Translations under genes and position numbers: made by a program | Shown: piece after piece, positions 63,420 to 64,000 of the stretch | Numbering within the stretch: position 1 is the first letter of the stretch | Layout of the letters: every line of letters starts with the position of its first letter | The notes under the pieces: generated by a model | What the model saw: only the letters and a program-made list of their open reading frames with translations | What the model was told of the DNA's origin: nothing | Databases searched by the model: none | Source of the DNA: Prorocentrum cordatum | Lineage: Eukaryota; Sar; Dinophyceae; Prorocentrales; Prorocentraceae | Reading direction: 5' to 3' | DNA length: 64,000 bases | Assembly: GCA_963575745.1 (NCBI GenBank) | Contig: CAUYUJ010015760.1 | Coordinates: 830,147 to 894,146, forward strand

Positions 63420-63790
63420 TCACCGAGCAGTTCCTGCCGAATTCCTGTTTCCATTATTCCCGGACGCTTGGCTTTCCTGTTTAATGCCTCCCTCATTGCT
63501 CTCGAACGCTTGGCTTTCCTGCCTAATCCCAGCCTGGTTCATGCTTAATTCCTCCCGAATGCGTGGTTTTCGTGCCTTATTCCTGCCGTGTTCCTCCCGA
63601 GCGCTTGGCATTCCGGTTTTATTCCTGCCAATGTTTTGCTTGATTGTTCCTGGACGCTTGGTTTTCCTCCCCACTTCTGGCCTGATTCCGCAGGGTCGCT
63701 TGGTTTTTTGGGATTGCAGTCTTGCCTCATTCCTGTCTGATTCCTTCCGAACGCTTGGCTCTCCTGCCGAATTTGGCGCATACATCTGCT
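63420..63790. repeat. Degenerate repeat around CGAACGCTTGGCTTTCCTG
   Basis: Eight or so variants of (C/G)GAACGCTTGGCTTTCCTGCC are spaced about 40-55 bp apart (63467, 63508, 63560, 63600, 63650, 63690 and 63745), separated by TTATTCCTGCC-like sequence. The last 210 bp of the window show nothing I recognise. Confidence 0.75.
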
Positions 63791-64000
63791 CTCCATTCCC
63801 TTCATCTGTAAGAAGAGAGCAGGGAGAGGGGAGCACCGCTTAAACCTTTCAGTCCTGATGATAAGCTGGCGGCGGAACTGCACGTGGGCGGTTGAGGTAT
63901 GGGGCTCGCACAGCAATGGGGTTTCGACTGGTTGGTGGAATGCCATGGGCGGTGAAGTAATTGGGAATTGAGCAAGCAACAGTCGCCGAAAGTTTTCGCG

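Overview
The window looks like nuclear DNA of a dinoflagellate. The decisive sign is a complete match to the 22-nt dinoflagellate spliced leader on the minus strand at 49125-49146. Supporting signs are the high G+C, dense micro- and minisatellites, and several dinoflagellate-type retrotransposons. The species cannot be told from this window. I found no intact host gene, no rRNA or tRNA gene, and no prokaryotic signal. Most long open frames either lie in repeats that happen to be open in several frames or are broken pieces of retroelements.

Layout. 1-705: (CGT)n block whose inverted copy lies at 35450-35995. 1530-2580: array of 75-81 bp units with conserved flanks; its sister lies at 37862-38640. 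2640-8410 (+): decayed LINE A (ORF1, then RNase H, endonuclease, reverse transcriptase and zinc finger, in that order). 9530-12540 (+): 5'-truncated LINE B with a good RT core (YADD). 12570-15850: minisatellite block (24-bp and 27-bp units). 16-18.3 kb: simple repeats and the 'GGGCCGTCTTGG' repeat family. 18985-20101 (+): intronless pseudogene of a sugar-isomerase-like TIM-barrel protein. 20.9-22.6 kb: strong hairpin and several duplicated or palindromic repeats. 22.6-26.7 kb: nothing recognisable. 26733-28842: 21-bp satellite with a 147-bp higher-order period, held between inverted arms of about 285 bp. 29252-35337 (+): tyrosine-recombinase (YR) retrotransposon C with an apparently complete set of split direct repeats. 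36-41.5 kb: dispersed repeats, the second 77-bp array, purine tracts and a 12-bp repeat. 42050-49146 (-): long LINE D, starting exactly with the spliced leader. 49.1-53.7 kb: simple repeats and a 416-bp duplication. 54130-57215 (+): LINE fragment E. 58264-62985 (+): fragment F, related in type to C, cut off by a 100-bp repeat at 63 kb.

How the parts relate. The retroelements belong to at least two mechanistic classes: LINEs with AP-like endonucleases (A and D; B and E have lost that region) and YR retroelements (C, and by similarity F). All carry frameshifts or stops, so none looks autonomous now. LINE D shows that at least one lineage was copied from a trans-spliced RNA. The satellites recur with shared flanks and shared core motifs, which suggests they move or amplify as units.

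All assignments come from reading motifs by eye. No database search was run. Domain boundaries are approximate.
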